Part shown: piece by piece, positions 1 through 8,478 of the stretch
How the letters are laid out: each line of letters starts with the position of its first letter
Position numbering within the stretch: the first letter of the stretch is position 1
Assembly: GCF_018388425.1 (NCBI RefSeq)
Contig: NZ_CP074406.1
Coordinates: forward strand, 1,054,001-1,118,000
Length of the DNA stretch: 64,000 nucleotides
DNA from: Nocardioides faecalis
GTDB lineage: Bacteria > Actinomycetota > Actinomycetes > Propionibacteriales > Nocardioidaceae
Direction of reading: 5' to 3'
The notes under the pieces: model-generated
Database searches by the model: none
What the model was told of the DNA's origin: nothing
Seen by the model: only the letters and a program-made list of their open reading frames with translations
Translations under genes and position numbers: made by a program

Positions 1-6
1 CCTGAG

Positions 7-1239
7 ATGACCACAGCTTCCCTTGGCTCGGCGATCGTCGCCGGCGCAGGCCCGGTCGGATTGACCGCGGCGCTGATCCTGGCCCGTGCCGGTGTGCAGG
101 TGACCGTGCTGGAGGCCGGGGACGCCCTGGCCACCGAGTCGCGCGCCTCGACCTTCCACCCGCCGAGCCTGGAGATGCTCGCCGAGCTGGGCGTGCTGGA
201 GACGCTCATGGAGCGCGGCATCGTCTCGACCGGGTTCCAGTACCGCGACCGCCGTACCGGCCCGATCGCCGACCTCGACCTCGGTGTGCTCGCCGAGGAC
301 ACGCCGTACCCGTTCCGGGTCCAGGCCGAGCAGTCCAAGCTGACGCCGATCCTCCTCGAGGTGCTCGAGGGCCTGGACAACGTCACCGTCCGCTTCGGGC
401 AGCGCGTCGTGGCCGCCGAGACGGTCTCCGGTCCGTCCGGGGAGCAGGGCGTGGTGCGCACCGAGGTGGGCGAGACCTTCGCGGCGGACTGGGTGCTCGG
501 TGCCGACGGGTCCAACTCGCAGGTCCGCCAGACCGCCGGGTTCACCTTCGAGGGCATGACCTACCCGGAGCGGTTCCTGGTCGCCTCCACCACCGAGGAC
601 CTGGACACGATCCTGCCGGGCATCTCGGCGGTCAACTACGTCTTCGACCCCACCGAGTGGCTGGTGCTGCTGCGCACGCCGGAGCACTGGCGGGTGCTGT
701 TCCCGACCGCGCAGGACACCCCCGACGAGGTCGAGAGCGACCCCGCCCGGGTGCAGGAGCGTCTCGCCGGCGTCGCCGACCTCGGCCGCGAGTGGGACGT
801 GCTGCACACGACGCTGTACCGGGTGCACCAGCGGGTCGCCGACGAGTTCCGCAAGGGCCGTCTGATCCTGATGGGCGATGCCGCGCACATCAACAACCCG
901 CTCGGCGGGATGGGCATGAACTCGGGCATCCACGACGCCCACGTCGAGACCAACGCCCTGCTGGCGCTGCTGCGTGGCGAGGGCACCCTGGAGGAGCTGG
1001 ACGAGGCGTGCGAGGCGCGCCGCGAGGTCGCGCTGTCCTACGTCAAGACCATCACCCACGACAACTGGGAGAAGCTGCGTCAGGACGACCCGGAGGCGAT
1101 CCGGGCCTACCACGACGAGCTGCGCGAGCTGGCCGGCGACAAGGAGCGGATGCGCAAGCACCTGCTCAACACCTCGATGATCAACTCGCTGCGCTCGGGC
1201 AAGGTCGTCGACATGGTCGGGGTCAAGGCGAGCGGATGA
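7..1239 (+). CDS. FAD-dependent aromatic-ring-type monooxygenase (PHBH/UbiH-like)
   Basis: The 410-residue protein has the class A flavoprotein monooxygenase layout. The FAD-binding 'GAGPVGLTAA' lies near residues 13-22, the 'GADGSNSQVRQ' DG motif near 165-175, and the 'LMGDAAHINNPLGGMGMN' FAD-ribityl motif near 285-302. Enzymes of this family use NAD(P)H and O2 to hydroxylate aromatic or enolic substrates. A stop codon (TGA at 3-5) just before the ATG suggests the gene sits inside an operon that begins outside the window. The ATG of the next gene overlaps its stop (ATGA). The substrate is unknown. Given the neighbours, it could oxidise a pyrrole-derived or other ring intermediate, but this is inference. 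Confidence 0.85.
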   Translation: MTTASLGSAIVAGAGPVGLTAALILARAGVQVTVLEAGDALATESRASTFHPPSLEMLAELGVLETLMERGIVSTGFQYRDRRTGPIADLDLGVLAEDTPYPFRVQAEQSKLTPILLEVLEGLDNVTVRFGQRVVAAETVSGPSGEQGVVRTEVGETFAADWVLGADGSNSQVRQTAGFTFEGMTYPERFLVASTTEDLDTILPGISAVNYVFDPTEWLVLLRTPEHWRVLFPTAQDTPDEVESDPARVQERLAGVADLGREWDVLHTTLYRVHQRVADEFRKGRLILMGDAAHINNPLGGMGMNSGIHDAHVETNALLALLRGEGTLEELDEACEARREVALSYVKTITHDNWEKLRQDDPEAIRAYHDELRELAGDKERMRKHLLNTSMINSLRSGKVVDMVGVKASG

Positions 1240-2675
1240 TCCAGCGGGAGAACCCGGCGCGCACCGACGAGGTGGTCGCGACGGTCCCCGTCGCCACCGC
1301 CGACGACGTCGACGCGGTCGTCACCGCCGCCGACGCCGCCCAGCGCACCTGGCGGGCGGTGCCCGTCGCCGAGCGCGCCGCGGTGCTGCTCGCCGCCGCC
1401 GACGCGCTGGCCGCGGAGGTCGACGCGATCGCCGAGGCGATGGCACGCGAGACCGGCAAGGTGCTCGGTGACGCCCGGGGCGAGGCCGGCTTCGCGGTGC
1501 ACGTGCTGCGGTTCTACGCCGGCCGGGCGCCGGAGCTGCTGGCCGAGGAGGTCCGCGACGACGAGCGCGGCCGCCTGGTCGTCCGGCACCGCCCGTACGG
1601 CGTCGTCGCCGCGGTCACCCCGTGGAACGCGCCGCTGATCCTGACCATGCTCAAGCTGGCGCCGGGCCTGGTGGCCGGCAACGCGCTGGTGGTCAAGCCC
1701 TCGCCGCTGGCCCCGGTCGCGGTGGCCCGGATGGTCGAGGTGCTCGCCACCCACCTGCCCGCAGGCCTCGTCGCCGTCGTGCAGGGCGGCGCGGAGACCG
1801 CGACCGCGCTGGTCACCCACCCGCGCACCGCGAAGGTCGCGTTCACCGGCGGCGACGTCGCCGGCCGCGCGATCGCGGCCACGGCCTCGCAGGCGCTGGT
1901 GCCCAGCGTGCTGGAGCTCGGCGGCAACGACGCAGCGGTGCTGCTCGACGACGTCGCCCTGAGCGAGGCCGACGCCGAGCGCCTGGTGATGGCGGCGTTC
2001 GCCACCTCCGGCCAGGTCTGCATGGCGATCAAGCGGCTCTACGTGCACCGCTCACGCCTGGACGAGGTGCTGGCCGCGATCCGTGCGGCCGCGGACCGGG
2101 TGCTGTGCGTCGGCGACCCGCTGCACGAGGGCAGCACGATGGGGCCGGTGGTCTCCGCGGAGTCCGCGCAACGGCTGCGGGCCCTGCTCGCGGCGGCCCT
2201 CGCGGACGGGGGAGAGGCGATCGAGCTCGGCGGGGTCAACCCGCGCAGCGACCTCTCGCGGGGGCACTTCGTGCGCCCGGTCCTGGTCACCGGGCTCGAC
2301 GACGCGCACCCGCTGGTCGCCGCCGAGCAGTTCGGCCCGATCCTGCCGGTGCTCGCCTTCGACTCCGTCGAGGAGGTCGTGGAGCGCGCGAACGCCACCG
2401 ACCTCGGCCTGGGGGCCTCGGTCTGGTCGGCCGACGAGGAGCGTGCGTTCGAGGTCGCCGCCCGGCTGGAGGCCGGCTTCACCTTCATCAACACCCACAA
2501 CCGCACCGGCATGGCCCTGGACGCGCCGTTCGGCGGGATCAAGGGATCCGGCTGGGGCCGGGAGTACGGCGACGAGGGGCTGATGGAGTACGTGCAGCCC
2601 TGCGTGATCAACGCGCCCGGCGCCTTCCGGGCCGGCGGCTCGGGCCTGGGCGCCGCGGCGTACCCCACCGCCTGA
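1236..2675 (+). CDS. NAD(P)+-dependent aldehyde dehydrogenase
   Basis: The protein is 479 residues, normal for the ALDH superfamily, and oxidises an aldehyde to its acid. The start is taken at the ATG overlapping the upstream stop; the open frame runs further upstream but only opposite the monooxygenase. Visible motifs are 'TPWNAP' with the following cofactor-binding 'VKPSPLAP', the general-base glutamate in 'LELGGNDAAV', and the nucleophilic cysteine in 'SGQVCMA'. The C-terminal 'APFGGIKGSGWGREYG' is typical. It looks like a succinate-semialdehyde or benzaldehyde dehydrogenase-type enzyme. It is probably translationally coupled to the monooxygenase. The substrate cannot be told from sequence. 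Confidence 0.88.
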   Translation: MIQRENPARTDEVVATVPVATADDVDAVVTAADAAQRTWRAVPVAERAAVLLAAADALAAEVDAIAEAMARETGKVLGDARGEAGFAVHVLRFYAGRAPELLAEEVRDDERGRLVVRHRPYGVVAAVTPWNAPLILTMLKLAPGLVAGNALVVKPSPLAPVAVARMVEVLATHLPAGLVAVVQGGAETATALVTHPRTAKVAFTGGDVAGRAIAATASQALVPSVLELGGNDAAVLLDDVALSEADAERLVMAAFATSGQVCMAIKRLYVHRSRLDEVLAAIRAAADRVLCVGDPLHEGSTMGPVVSAESAQRLRALLAAALADGGEAIELGGVNPRSDLSRGHFVRPVLVTGLDDAHPLVAAEQFGPILPVLAFDSVEEVVERANATDLGLGASVWSADEERAFEVAARLEAGFTFINTHNRTGMALDAPFGGIKGSGWGREYGDEGLMEYVQPCVINAPGAFRAGGSGLGAAAYPTA

Positions 2676-2787
2676 GGGCTTTTCGCCGCCCGGTGTGAGC
2701 CGGTTCACGACCCGAGCAGTGTCGGGCGGCGGCCGAGCGTCTGGGTACGAGGTCGGATTTTTGTGGGGCGCCCTCCCAAAAGCAGAG

Positions 2788-2803
2788 TAGATAGAATATA
2801 TTC
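2788..2803. promoter_or_regulatory. Regulon element A (AT-rich promoter/operator)
   Basis: TAGATAGAATATATTC contains a 12-bp perfect palindrome (AGAATATATTCT, 2793-2804) in otherwise GC-rich DNA, 29 bp before the 2832 start codon. It contains two TANNNT -10 candidates (TAGAAT, TATTCT). It matches similar elements in front of six other operons of the island (consensus about TAGATRN-ATATATGATC). Confidence 0.6.
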
Positions 2804-2831
2804 TTCAGTGAGTCGTCTAGGAGGACACCAC

Positions 2832-3644
2832 ATGAGCCAGACCCTGAAGTCCGTGCGCGAGTTCTACGACGAGGCGCCGCCCACCGACATCTCCGAGCTC
2901 TTCGCCACCTGGATGGACCTCGTCGACGGCCTCAAGGACAAGGTGGCCGACCGCTTCGAGCTCAAGCGCGACCCCTCGACGCTGCCGCTGGAGTCCTTCG
3001 GTGGCGAGAACGGCGGCCCCACCGGCCGGATCCGCGGCTACGTGGGCCCCGAGATCGACTGGATGATCCACTCCCACATGGAGAACGCCAAGGTCGGCTT
3101 CGCCAACATCCACCTGACCATCTGGCTCGGCCCCCAGGTCAAGGTGCCGCACTTCGGCCTCGCCCTCGGCGCCTTCCCGCAGGCCTGGATCTTCGTGGAC
3201 TCGGTGCCGCGCACCAACCTGCTCGTCGACACCGACTCCTACGACCGCTACTACGGTCCGCTCAACGCCGAGTGGGAGCAGGTCCAGCAGGAGAACGACT
3301 TCCTCAAGCCGTTCGTCAGCCGCAGCGGCTTCGTGCGTGCGAGCCTGTCGCCCATGGCCCATGCCTACACCGCCACCATCGACGAGCGGACCACCGAGCT
3401 GGTCACCAAGCTGGCCCACGACCACCTGGACCGCTGGCTGGGCTGGGTCGACGCGGCCGAGAAGGTGCCGGCCGAGGAGCAGGCAGCCCTGGCCGCCGCC
3501 GACCTCGCCACCCGACGCAACGTCGCCGAGCGCGACCCCGCCAACGAGATGGGCGACCGCTTCTTCGGCAAGGAGCTGACCGAGCAGCTCGTGCGCTCCC
3601 TGTGGGGCGGCGACCGCGAGCTGCCGCGTCCGCACGAGGCCTGA
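2832..3644 (+). CDS. Red chlorophyll catabolite reductase (RCCR)-like protein, paralogue 1
   Basis: The start is the ATG preceded by TAGGAGGA; an upstream in-frame start at 2763 lies before the promoter element. The 270-residue protein lines up with plant RCCR (ferredoxin-dependent bilin reductase superfamily) across most of its length. Shared blocks are 'IDWMIHSHM' (75-83), 'KVPHFGLALG' (104-113), 'SYDRYYGPLNAEW' (136-148), 'SGFVRASLSPMA' (165-176) and 'RDPANEMGDRFFG' (234-246). The last block falls at or next to plant Asp291. The plant catalytic Glu154 position is Ala111 here, so this copy may bind rather than reduce, or use another donor. RCCR reduces a linear tetrapyrrole with ferredoxin electrons. 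It leads an operon with a hydrolase, Rieske oxygenase and second paralogue. The homology was aligned by eye from remembered plant sequence. Confidence 0.75.
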   Translation: MSQTLKSVREFYDEAPPTDISELFATWMDLVDGLKDKVADRFELKRDPSTLPLESFGGENGGPTGRIRGYVGPEIDWMIHSHMENAKVGFANIHLTIWLGPQVKVPHFGLALGAFPQAWIFVDSVPRTNLLVDTDSYDRYYGPLNAEWEQVQQENDFLKPFVSRSGFVRASLSPMAHAYTATIDERTTELVTKLAHDHLDRWLGWVDAAEKVPAEEQAALAAADLATRRNVAERDPANEMGDRFFGKELTEQLVRSLWGGDRELPRPHEA

Positions 3645-3655
3645 CAAGGGCGACC

Positions 3656-4663
3656 ATGACCGTCACCGCAGCACCATCGCAGCTCGTCCGGGCACACCGC
3701 ACCGCGGTGCGGGTGCCCGGCGCTGCCGCGCCGTTCGACACGTTGCACGTCACGCTGCGCCACCCGGCGTTGCCGGCGGCCAGCGACGTCGAGCGGATGA
3801 GCGGCATGCTGCGCGCCGACCCGACCGGGGCGCCGTACCCGGTCGTGGTGGTGCTGCCTGGGGTCAACGTCTCCTCCACCGGCTACCTCGACCTCGCCGT
3901 CGCGCTCGCGCAGGCGGGGATGGTCGCGGTCACCTTCGACTGGGTGGGCGAGCTCTTCGCAGGTCAGCACGGCCTGACCCCCGGCGTGGACCTCGCGGTG
4001 GTGGGCCCTGAGACCTACGGCACCGCACCGACGACCCCGGTGCTCGCGCCGCTGCTGGAGGCCCTGGCCTCCTGCAATGCCGAGGGCCCCCTGGCCGGGC
4101 TGCTCGACCTGGACCGGGTCGGGCTCTTCGGCCACTCCGCCGGCGGCACCGTCGCCCTGCAGTCCGCGCGTGCCGAGTGGTTCCCGCAGGTGCGCGCCGT
4201 GGCGACGTACGGCGCCCACACCATGGCCTCCCAGCAGCTCGGCCACCCGGCCGGGACCCTGCTGCCGGCGCCGGTCTCGGTGCCGGTGATGCTCGTGGCC
4301 GGCACCGCCGACGGCGTCGTCGCCGCGAGCGCCATCCGGTACGGCGAGGAGGCCGGCGCGCCGGCGCACGACCCGGTCGAGCGCACGTTCGTCGAGGCGC
4401 TGCCCGCCGACACCGAGGCGTGGCTGGTCCGGCTCGCGGGCGCGGGCCACATGCTCCCGGCCGCGCCGGAGGACCCCACCTCGGCCCGCGGCTTCCTCGA
4501 GGAGCCCCTCACCGCGGATGCCGAGCACCTGCGCGGCGTCCTCGTCGAGCTGCTCGTCGCCTTCTACTCTTCCCGCCTCGGCACCGACGCCGTTGCGACC
4601 ACCGTCTTGGCCGGCTTGGCCGATGACCCCCGACCCGAGATCGCCGACATCCGTCGCCGCTAG
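3656..4663 (+). CDS. Alpha/beta hydrolase, chlorophyllase/dienelactone-hydrolase-like
   Basis: This 335-residue serine hydrolase has 'PYPVVVVLPGVN' (oxyanion strand, about 60-71), the nucleophile elbow 'GHSAGG' (about 158-163), an 'AGTADGVV' acid region and 'GAGHMLP' supplying the catalytic His. The order and spacing resemble chlorophyllase (which has GHSRGG) and PET-hydrolase/dienelactone-hydrolase-type enzymes. Chlorophyllase removes the phytol ester of chlorophyll, and a side-chain ester of a tetrapyrrole is a sensible substrate in this operon. No signal peptide is visible, so it should be cytoplasmic. It begins 11 bp after the RCCR-like gene. A general esterase role cannot be excluded. 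Confidence 0.7.
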   Translation: MTVTAAPSQLVRAHRTAVRVPGAAAPFDTLHVTLRHPALPAASDVERMSGMLRADPTGAPYPVVVVLPGVNVSSTGYLDLAVALAQAGMVAVTFDWVGELFAGQHGLTPGVDLAVVGPETYGTAPTTPVLAPLLEALASCNAEGPLAGLLDLDRVGLFGHSAGGTVALQSARAEWFPQVRAVATYGAHTMASQQLGHPAGTLLPAPVSVPVMLVAGTADGVVAASAIRYGEEAGAPAHDPVERTFVEALPADTEAWLVRLAGAGHMLPAAPEDPTSARGFLEEPLTADAEHLRGVLVELLVAFYSSRLGTDAVATTVLAGLADDPRPEIADIRRR

Positions 4664-4677
4664 GAGGAATTCCCCCC

Positions 4678-5979
4678 ATGTTCAAGAACTTCTGGTACGC
4701 GGTCGAGTTCAGCACCGACCTCAAGGTCGGTGAGCCCAAGAAGGTCAAGATCCTCGGCCAGCAGCTGGTGCTCTACCGCAAGAACAGCGACAAGTCCGTC
4801 GTCGCGATGTCGGACCTGTGCGTGCACCGCGGTGCCGCGCTGTCGGACGGCTCGGTCAAGGGCGACTGCATCGTGTGCCCCTACCACGGCTGGGAGTTCC
4901 AGCCCGACGGCGTGGTCAGCCGCATCCCCGCGCACCCCGACAAGGGCATCCCGCGCAAGGCGCGGATCGACTCCTACCCGGTCGTCGAGAAGTACATGTT
5001 CATCTGGGTCTACATGGGCGACCTCCCCGAGGAGGAGCGCCCGCCGATCCCGGACTGGTCCGCGATCGACGACACCGAGAACTTCCGTGCGGTGAGCGGC
5101 TCCTTCCTGTGGAAGTCGAACTACGAGCGCATCCTCGAGAACGGCGTCGACGTCGCGCACACCCCGTTCGTGCACGGCGGTGTCTTCGGCAACCCGGAGA
5201 AGCCCGAGGTCCCGGAGTTCGTGGTCGAGGAGTCGGAGTGGCACTGCAAGATCTCCATCGAGCTCAACCCGCCGCGCTCCAAGGGCCTGTGGGGCGTCAT
5301 CAACCCCAACAAGCAGGACCTCGCGAACCGCCCGCCGGTCCCGGTCTCCACGACCTGGTGGCTGCCGAACATGATCCTGCTCGAGATCGGCACCCCGATG
5401 GGCGCGATGAAGATCTTCGACGTCAACATCCCGATCGACGAGGACACCACCCTGGTCAAGTTCGTCGCGCTGCGCTCGTTCTTCAAGGGCAAGTGGGCCG
5501 ACCGCGACGCTCTGCGCCGCGTCTTCAAGGTGCTCTACGAGGACCAGGGCATCGTCGACGCCGTCCGTCCCGAGCTGCTGCCCTTCGACCTCTCCTCGGA
5601 GCTGCACGTCAAGAGCGACTACAACGCGGTGCTCTACCGCCGACGCCGCCAGCAGCTGCTGGAGATGGGCTGGGGCGTGGAGGACAACACCATCGTCGGT
5701 GAGGGCCCGGCCCGGGTCGAGGCCCGCGTGATCCCCTCGCCGGTGCGCCGCGAGGTGCCCGAGCTGGCCAGCGCGTGGAACTTCAAGGAGGTCCGCAGCC
5801 GCGAGATCCTCGCCGGCCGCGGCGAGGCGCCGGTGCGCCAGGAGCGGCGCCTGGTGATGGACGACCCCGAGAAGCCCGGCACCGACGCCAAGGCCGACGA
5901 CTCGGCCGCCAAGCCCGACGCCAACAAGGCCGGTGCCACCGCCCCGGCCACCGCCAAGGACAAGGAAGTGACCGCATGA
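4678..5979 (+). CDS. Rieske non-heme iron oxygenase, pheophorbide-a-oxygenase-type
   Basis: The start follows TAGGAGGAA. The Rieske 2Fe-2S ligands are C48/H50 ('CVHRGAALS') and C67/H70 ('CPYHGWEF'). The mononuclear iron site is N155-D158-H161-H166 in 'NGVDVAHTPFVH'. This has the same spacing as pheophorbide a oxygenase (PAO), CAO and Tic55, and also fits vanillate-demethylase-type oxygenases. The N-terminal 'WYAVEF', 'QLVLYR' and 'IWVYMG' blocks agree with that clade. PAO opens the chlorin ring with O2 and ferredoxin. The plant C-terminal CxxC and membrane anchor are absent. Instead the last 45 residues are a low-complexity Asp/Lys/Ala tail. No electron-transfer partner is encoded nearby. Ring cleavage of a tetrapyrrole is inference. 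Confidence 0.82.
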   Translation: MFKNFWYAVEFSTDLKVGEPKKVKILGQQLVLYRKNSDKSVVAMSDLCVHRGAALSDGSVKGDCIVCPYHGWEFQPDGVVSRIPAHPDKGIPRKARIDSYPVVEKYMFIWVYMGDLPEEERPPIPDWSAIDDTENFRAVSGSFLWKSNYERILENGVDVAHTPFVHGGVFGNPEKPEVPEFVVEESEWHCKISIELNPPRSKGLWGVINPNKQDLANRPPVPVSTTWWLPNMILLEIGTPMGAMKIFDVNIPIDEDTTLVKFVALRSFFKGKWADRDALRRVFKVLYEDQGIVDAVRPELLPFDLSSELHVKSDYNAVLYRRRRQQLLEMGWGVEDNTIVGEGPARVEARVIPSPVRREVPELASAWNFKEVRSREILAGRGEAPVRQERRLVMDDPEKPGTDAKADDSAAKPDANKAGATAPATAKDKEVTA

Positions 5980-6716
5980 GCCTCCCCGGTGGACTCTGCA
6001 ACCGCACCGTCGACACCCTCGTCGACCGACTCGGCGCCAAGGAGGTCACCGGCCCCGACGGTGGCCCGTTCCAGGTGCTGGGCTCCGTGATGGGCCCCGA
6101 CCCGGTCGGGTCCGTGCGGATCTGGACCAGCGAGAAGGTCGCCAAGATCGTCTACATCGGCGTCGTGGTGCCCCAGATCGGTCTCGACTCGCACATGGTG
6201 TTCGCCTTCGGGCACGAGGACTCCCCGATCCCGCACTTCACGCTGGACTCGGTGGCCGCGGGCGGTCACCTGGCGTTCCACCTCGACCTGATCCAGCGCG
6301 TCGACGCCGGCATCCACATGGTCTACAACGACTGGGCGCACACCCCGATCAGCGCCGCGTTCGAGGAGCTGAACACCCTCGAGGGCCTCTCCAAGGCGCA
6401 GCTCGAGCCGCGCCAGCTCACCGTGATGTCCTCGTGGATGGTCGCCAACCGGGCCAACCCCGAGGCGTTCGAGAAGCTCGATGGTCCGGTCAACGCCTAC
6501 CTGGAGCACTGGCTGTCCCTGGTCGACTCCGAGGTTCCGGCCGCGGTGCTGGCCGACATCGAGGACACAAACCTCGCGGTGCGCGACGCCAAGAACCGGG
6601 CGCTGCTGTTCAGTGCCGACGTCGACAAGGTGTGGGCCCAGATGACGCGCCTGCTCGGCGAGGAGACCTCGGAGAAGCTGCGCCTGCAGCTGGCCTCCAA
6701 CCAGATCAGCGCATGA
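5976..6716 (+). CDS. RCCR/ferredoxin-dependent bilin reductase-like protein, paralogue 3 (acidic residue retained)
   Basis: The ATG overlaps the Rieske stop codon. The 246-residue protein is shorter and more divergent than paralogues 1 and 2 but keeps the same order. It has a central 'IPHFTLDSVAAGG' (85-97), a hydrophobic strand 'HLAFHLDLI', 'LEHWLSLV' (176-183) and a C-terminal 'VRDAKNRALL'. Asp91 falls where plant RCCR has catalytic Glu154, whereas paralogues 1 and 2 have Ala and Val. Asp204 falls near plant Asp291. It is therefore the best candidate for the catalytically active bilin reductase of the three. Its place directly after the oxygenase mirrors the plant order of reaction (PAO then RCCR). 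Remote homology was judged by eye only. Confidence 0.6.
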   Translation: MSLPGGLCNRTVDTLVDRLGAKEVTGPDGGPFQVLGSVMGPDPVGSVRIWTSEKVAKIVYIGVVVPQIGLDSHMVFAFGHEDSPIPHFTLDSVAAGGHLAFHLDLIQRVDAGIHMVYNDWAHTPISAAFEELNTLEGLSKAQLEPRQLTVMSSWMVANRANPEAFEKLDGPVNAYLEHWLSLVDSEVPAAVLADIEDTNLAVRDAKNRALLFSADVDKVWAQMTRLLGEETSEKLRLQLASNQISA

Positions 6717-7669
6717 GCTCGGAGGTCGAGACCTCGGAGTGGCAGAAGCGGATCGAGGGGGAGTGGCACGGGATCCCCGCGCTCTTCGACGCCCAGGGCA
6801 ACCACGTCGGCTTCGAGTACATCGCTCGGGCCAGCGAGGTCACTGCTGAGGGCGCGCGCTACTGGATGGACTCCAAGCTGTCCGGTGCCGGTCCGCTGCG
6901 CAACCGCTTCGAGCTCGGCGCGCAGTTCGACTTCGGGGTCGTGGACTCCGACGAGAACCGCGTCTACACGGGACCGGACTTCTACGGCACCGGCCAGCCC
7001 TACGGGCTGTTCGTCGAGGCGAACTACTACTCGCCCGGCTGGCAGGCCGACCTGCGCACCTGGAACCAGGTGCTGCCCGACGGCGAGACGCAGGTCTACT
7101 CGTCGGTGCTGCACGACGGCTGGGCGGTGTGCGCGGTCTTCAACGGCGTCTACAAGCGCACCACGGACCGGGAGACCAACCCCGCCACCCAGCGTCTCGT
7201 CGACGACTGGCGTGAGCTGGAGAAGGAGCGCGGTCCGCGGCCCCAGGTGCTGCCCACGAAGCAGGCCGGCGCGTGGACCGGCACCCTGTTCCTCGACGGC
7301 GCCGACCAGTCCAGCGCGGGCAAGGTCGACGTGGTCATCGACCACCAGCCGACCTCGCTGCGCTCGGCGCGCCACACCATCACCTGGAGCGGCGACCTGG
7401 AGCGCAGCTACACCTTCGACCGCTACCGCGACGGCGCGCGCACCATGTACGAGGGCCCCGAGGTCTTCGGCAACGCCACGTCGTACGGCCGGGCGCTGTT
7501 CACCGTGCAGCACCTCGTCGGCCCCGACGCCAAGGGCGTGGAGAAGATTCGTGGACGCGAGTTCCTGATCGACCCCGACACCCGCGAGCTGGCCGTGGTG
7601 TGGCAGCTGATCAGCGGCGAGACCACCACCCACTGGGTGCACGGCTCGCTCGCCTGGGAGCCGCGATGA
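6713..7669 (+). CDS. Unknown two-domain, probably lipocalin-like beta-barrel protein
   Basis: The 318-residue soluble protein has its ATG overlapping the previous stop. I do not recognise the family. The sequence is rich in short beta-strand patterns with aromatic residues, and both halves open alike: 'EWQKRIEGEWHGIPALFDAQG' at residues 8-28 and 'KQAGAWTGTLFLDGAD' around 183-198. Each half then has strands ending in 'VFNGVYKRT' or 'HWVHGSLAWEPR'. A W-x-G start and strand-rich repeats are what lipocalins and bilin lyases of the CpcS/CpeT type show, so a tetrapyrrole or hydrophobic-ligand carrier is an attractive guess. No signal peptide or membrane segment is present. It sits between an RCCR-like and an NYC1-like gene. 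Function unproven. Confidence 0.7.
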   Translation: MSSEVETSEWQKRIEGEWHGIPALFDAQGNHVGFEYIARASEVTAEGARYWMDSKLSGAGPLRNRFELGAQFDFGVVDSDENRVYTGPDFYGTGQPYGLFVEANYYSPGWQADLRTWNQVLPDGETQVYSSVLHDGWAVCAVFNGVYKRTTDRETNPATQRLVDDWRELEKERGPRPQVLPTKQAGAWTGTLFLDGADQSSAGKVDVVIDHQPTSLRSARHTITWSGDLERSYTFDRYRDGARTMYEGPEVFGNATSYGRALFTVQHLVGPDAKGVEKIRGREFLIDPDTRELAVVWQLISGETTTHWVHGSLAWEPR

Positions 7670-8478
7670 GCACCGCCCCGGGTCCCAGCCGCGTCGTGGT
7701 CGTCACCGGGGGCACCCGGGGCATCGGCCTCGGACTGGCCCGCGAGCTCCTCGTCCGCGGCTGCCGCGTGGTGGTCTGCGGACGATCCGAGGCCGCCGTC
7801 GCCGACGCGCTGAGCACGCTCGGTGCCGGCGACCGGGCGACCGGTCTGGCCACCGACGTCAGCGACCGCGCCTCCGTGCAGGCGCTGTGGGACCACGCCG
7901 TCGCCAGCTTCGGCCGGGTCGACGTCTGGGTGAACAACGCCGGCGTCTCCTCTGCCAACGTACCGATCGTCGACTCCGACCCCGCCGATGTGGACGCCAT
8001 CCTGGCCGTCAACGTCGCCGGCGTCGTCAACGGCTCCTCGGTCGCCGGCAAGGGCATGGCTGCCCAGCCGGGCGGCGGCTGGATCTGGAACATGGAGGGC
8101 TTCGGCTCCGACGGGCGGACCCAGGCCGGCATCGGGGTGTACGGCGCCTCCAAGCGCGCGCTGCGCTACCTCACCGAGTCGCTGGTCAAGGAGCACAAGG
8201 GCACCGACGTGAAGATCGGCTTCCTCTCCCCGGGCATCGTCGTCACCGACCTGCTGGTCGGCGACTACGACGACAACCCCGAGGGTTTCGAGAAGGCGAA
8301 GAAGATCTTCAACATCCTCGGCGACAAGGTCGAGACCGTCACGCCGTACCTGGCCGAAGGGGTGCTCGCGGCCAAGAAGTCCGGTACCCGCGTGGCCTGG
8401 CTGACCAACGGCAAGGCCGCCCGCCGGTTCATGACCGCCGGCTTCTCCAAGCGCGACCTCTTCGCCGAGGCCGTCTGA
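7666..8478 (+). CDS. Short-chain dehydrogenase, chlorophyll b reductase (NYC1/NOL)-like
   Basis: The 270-residue SDR has 'TGGTRGIG' (14-21) for the nucleotide, 'NNAG' (90-93), Ser148 in 'GFGSDG', and Tyr159/Lys163 in 'VYGASK'. Outside these general SDR motifs it follows NOL/NYC1. 'GGWIWNMEGFGSDG' parallels 'GGHIFNMDGAGSGG'. 'SLVKEHKGTDVKIGFLSPGIV' parallels the plant 'SIVKESQKTNV...SPGMV'. 'KKIFNILGDKVETVTPYL' parallels 'KQMFNIICELPETVARTL'. NOL/NYC1 reduce the 7-formyl group of chlorophyll b. A bacterial homologue could reduce a carbonyl on a tetrapyrrole. The ATGA overlap couples it to the preceding gene. A second paralogue is at 34726-35526. Confidence 0.75.
   Translation: MSTAPGPSRVVVVTGGTRGIGLGLARELLVRGCRVVVCGRSEAAVADALSTLGAGDRATGLATDVSDRASVQALWDHAVASFGRVDVWVNNAGVSSANVPIVDSDPADVDAILAVNVAGVVNGSSVAGKGMAAQPGGGWIWNMEGFGSDGRTQAGIGVYGASKRALRYLTESLVKEHKGTDVKIGFLSPGIVVTDLLVGDYDDNPEGFEKAKKIFNILGDKVETVTPYLAEGVLAAKKSGTRVAWLTNGKAARRFMTAGFSKRDLFAEAV

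Noticed and set aside
2763..2831. Upstream start for the first RCCR-like protein
   Set aside because: It would begin before the promoter element and -10 box; the ATG at 2832 has a near-perfect ribosome site.
5976..6716. Protein of the heme-oxygenase (HO-1) family
   Set aside because: No HO-type proximal His motif or all-alpha pattern is present; the block order fits the bilin reductase/RCCR superfamily better.
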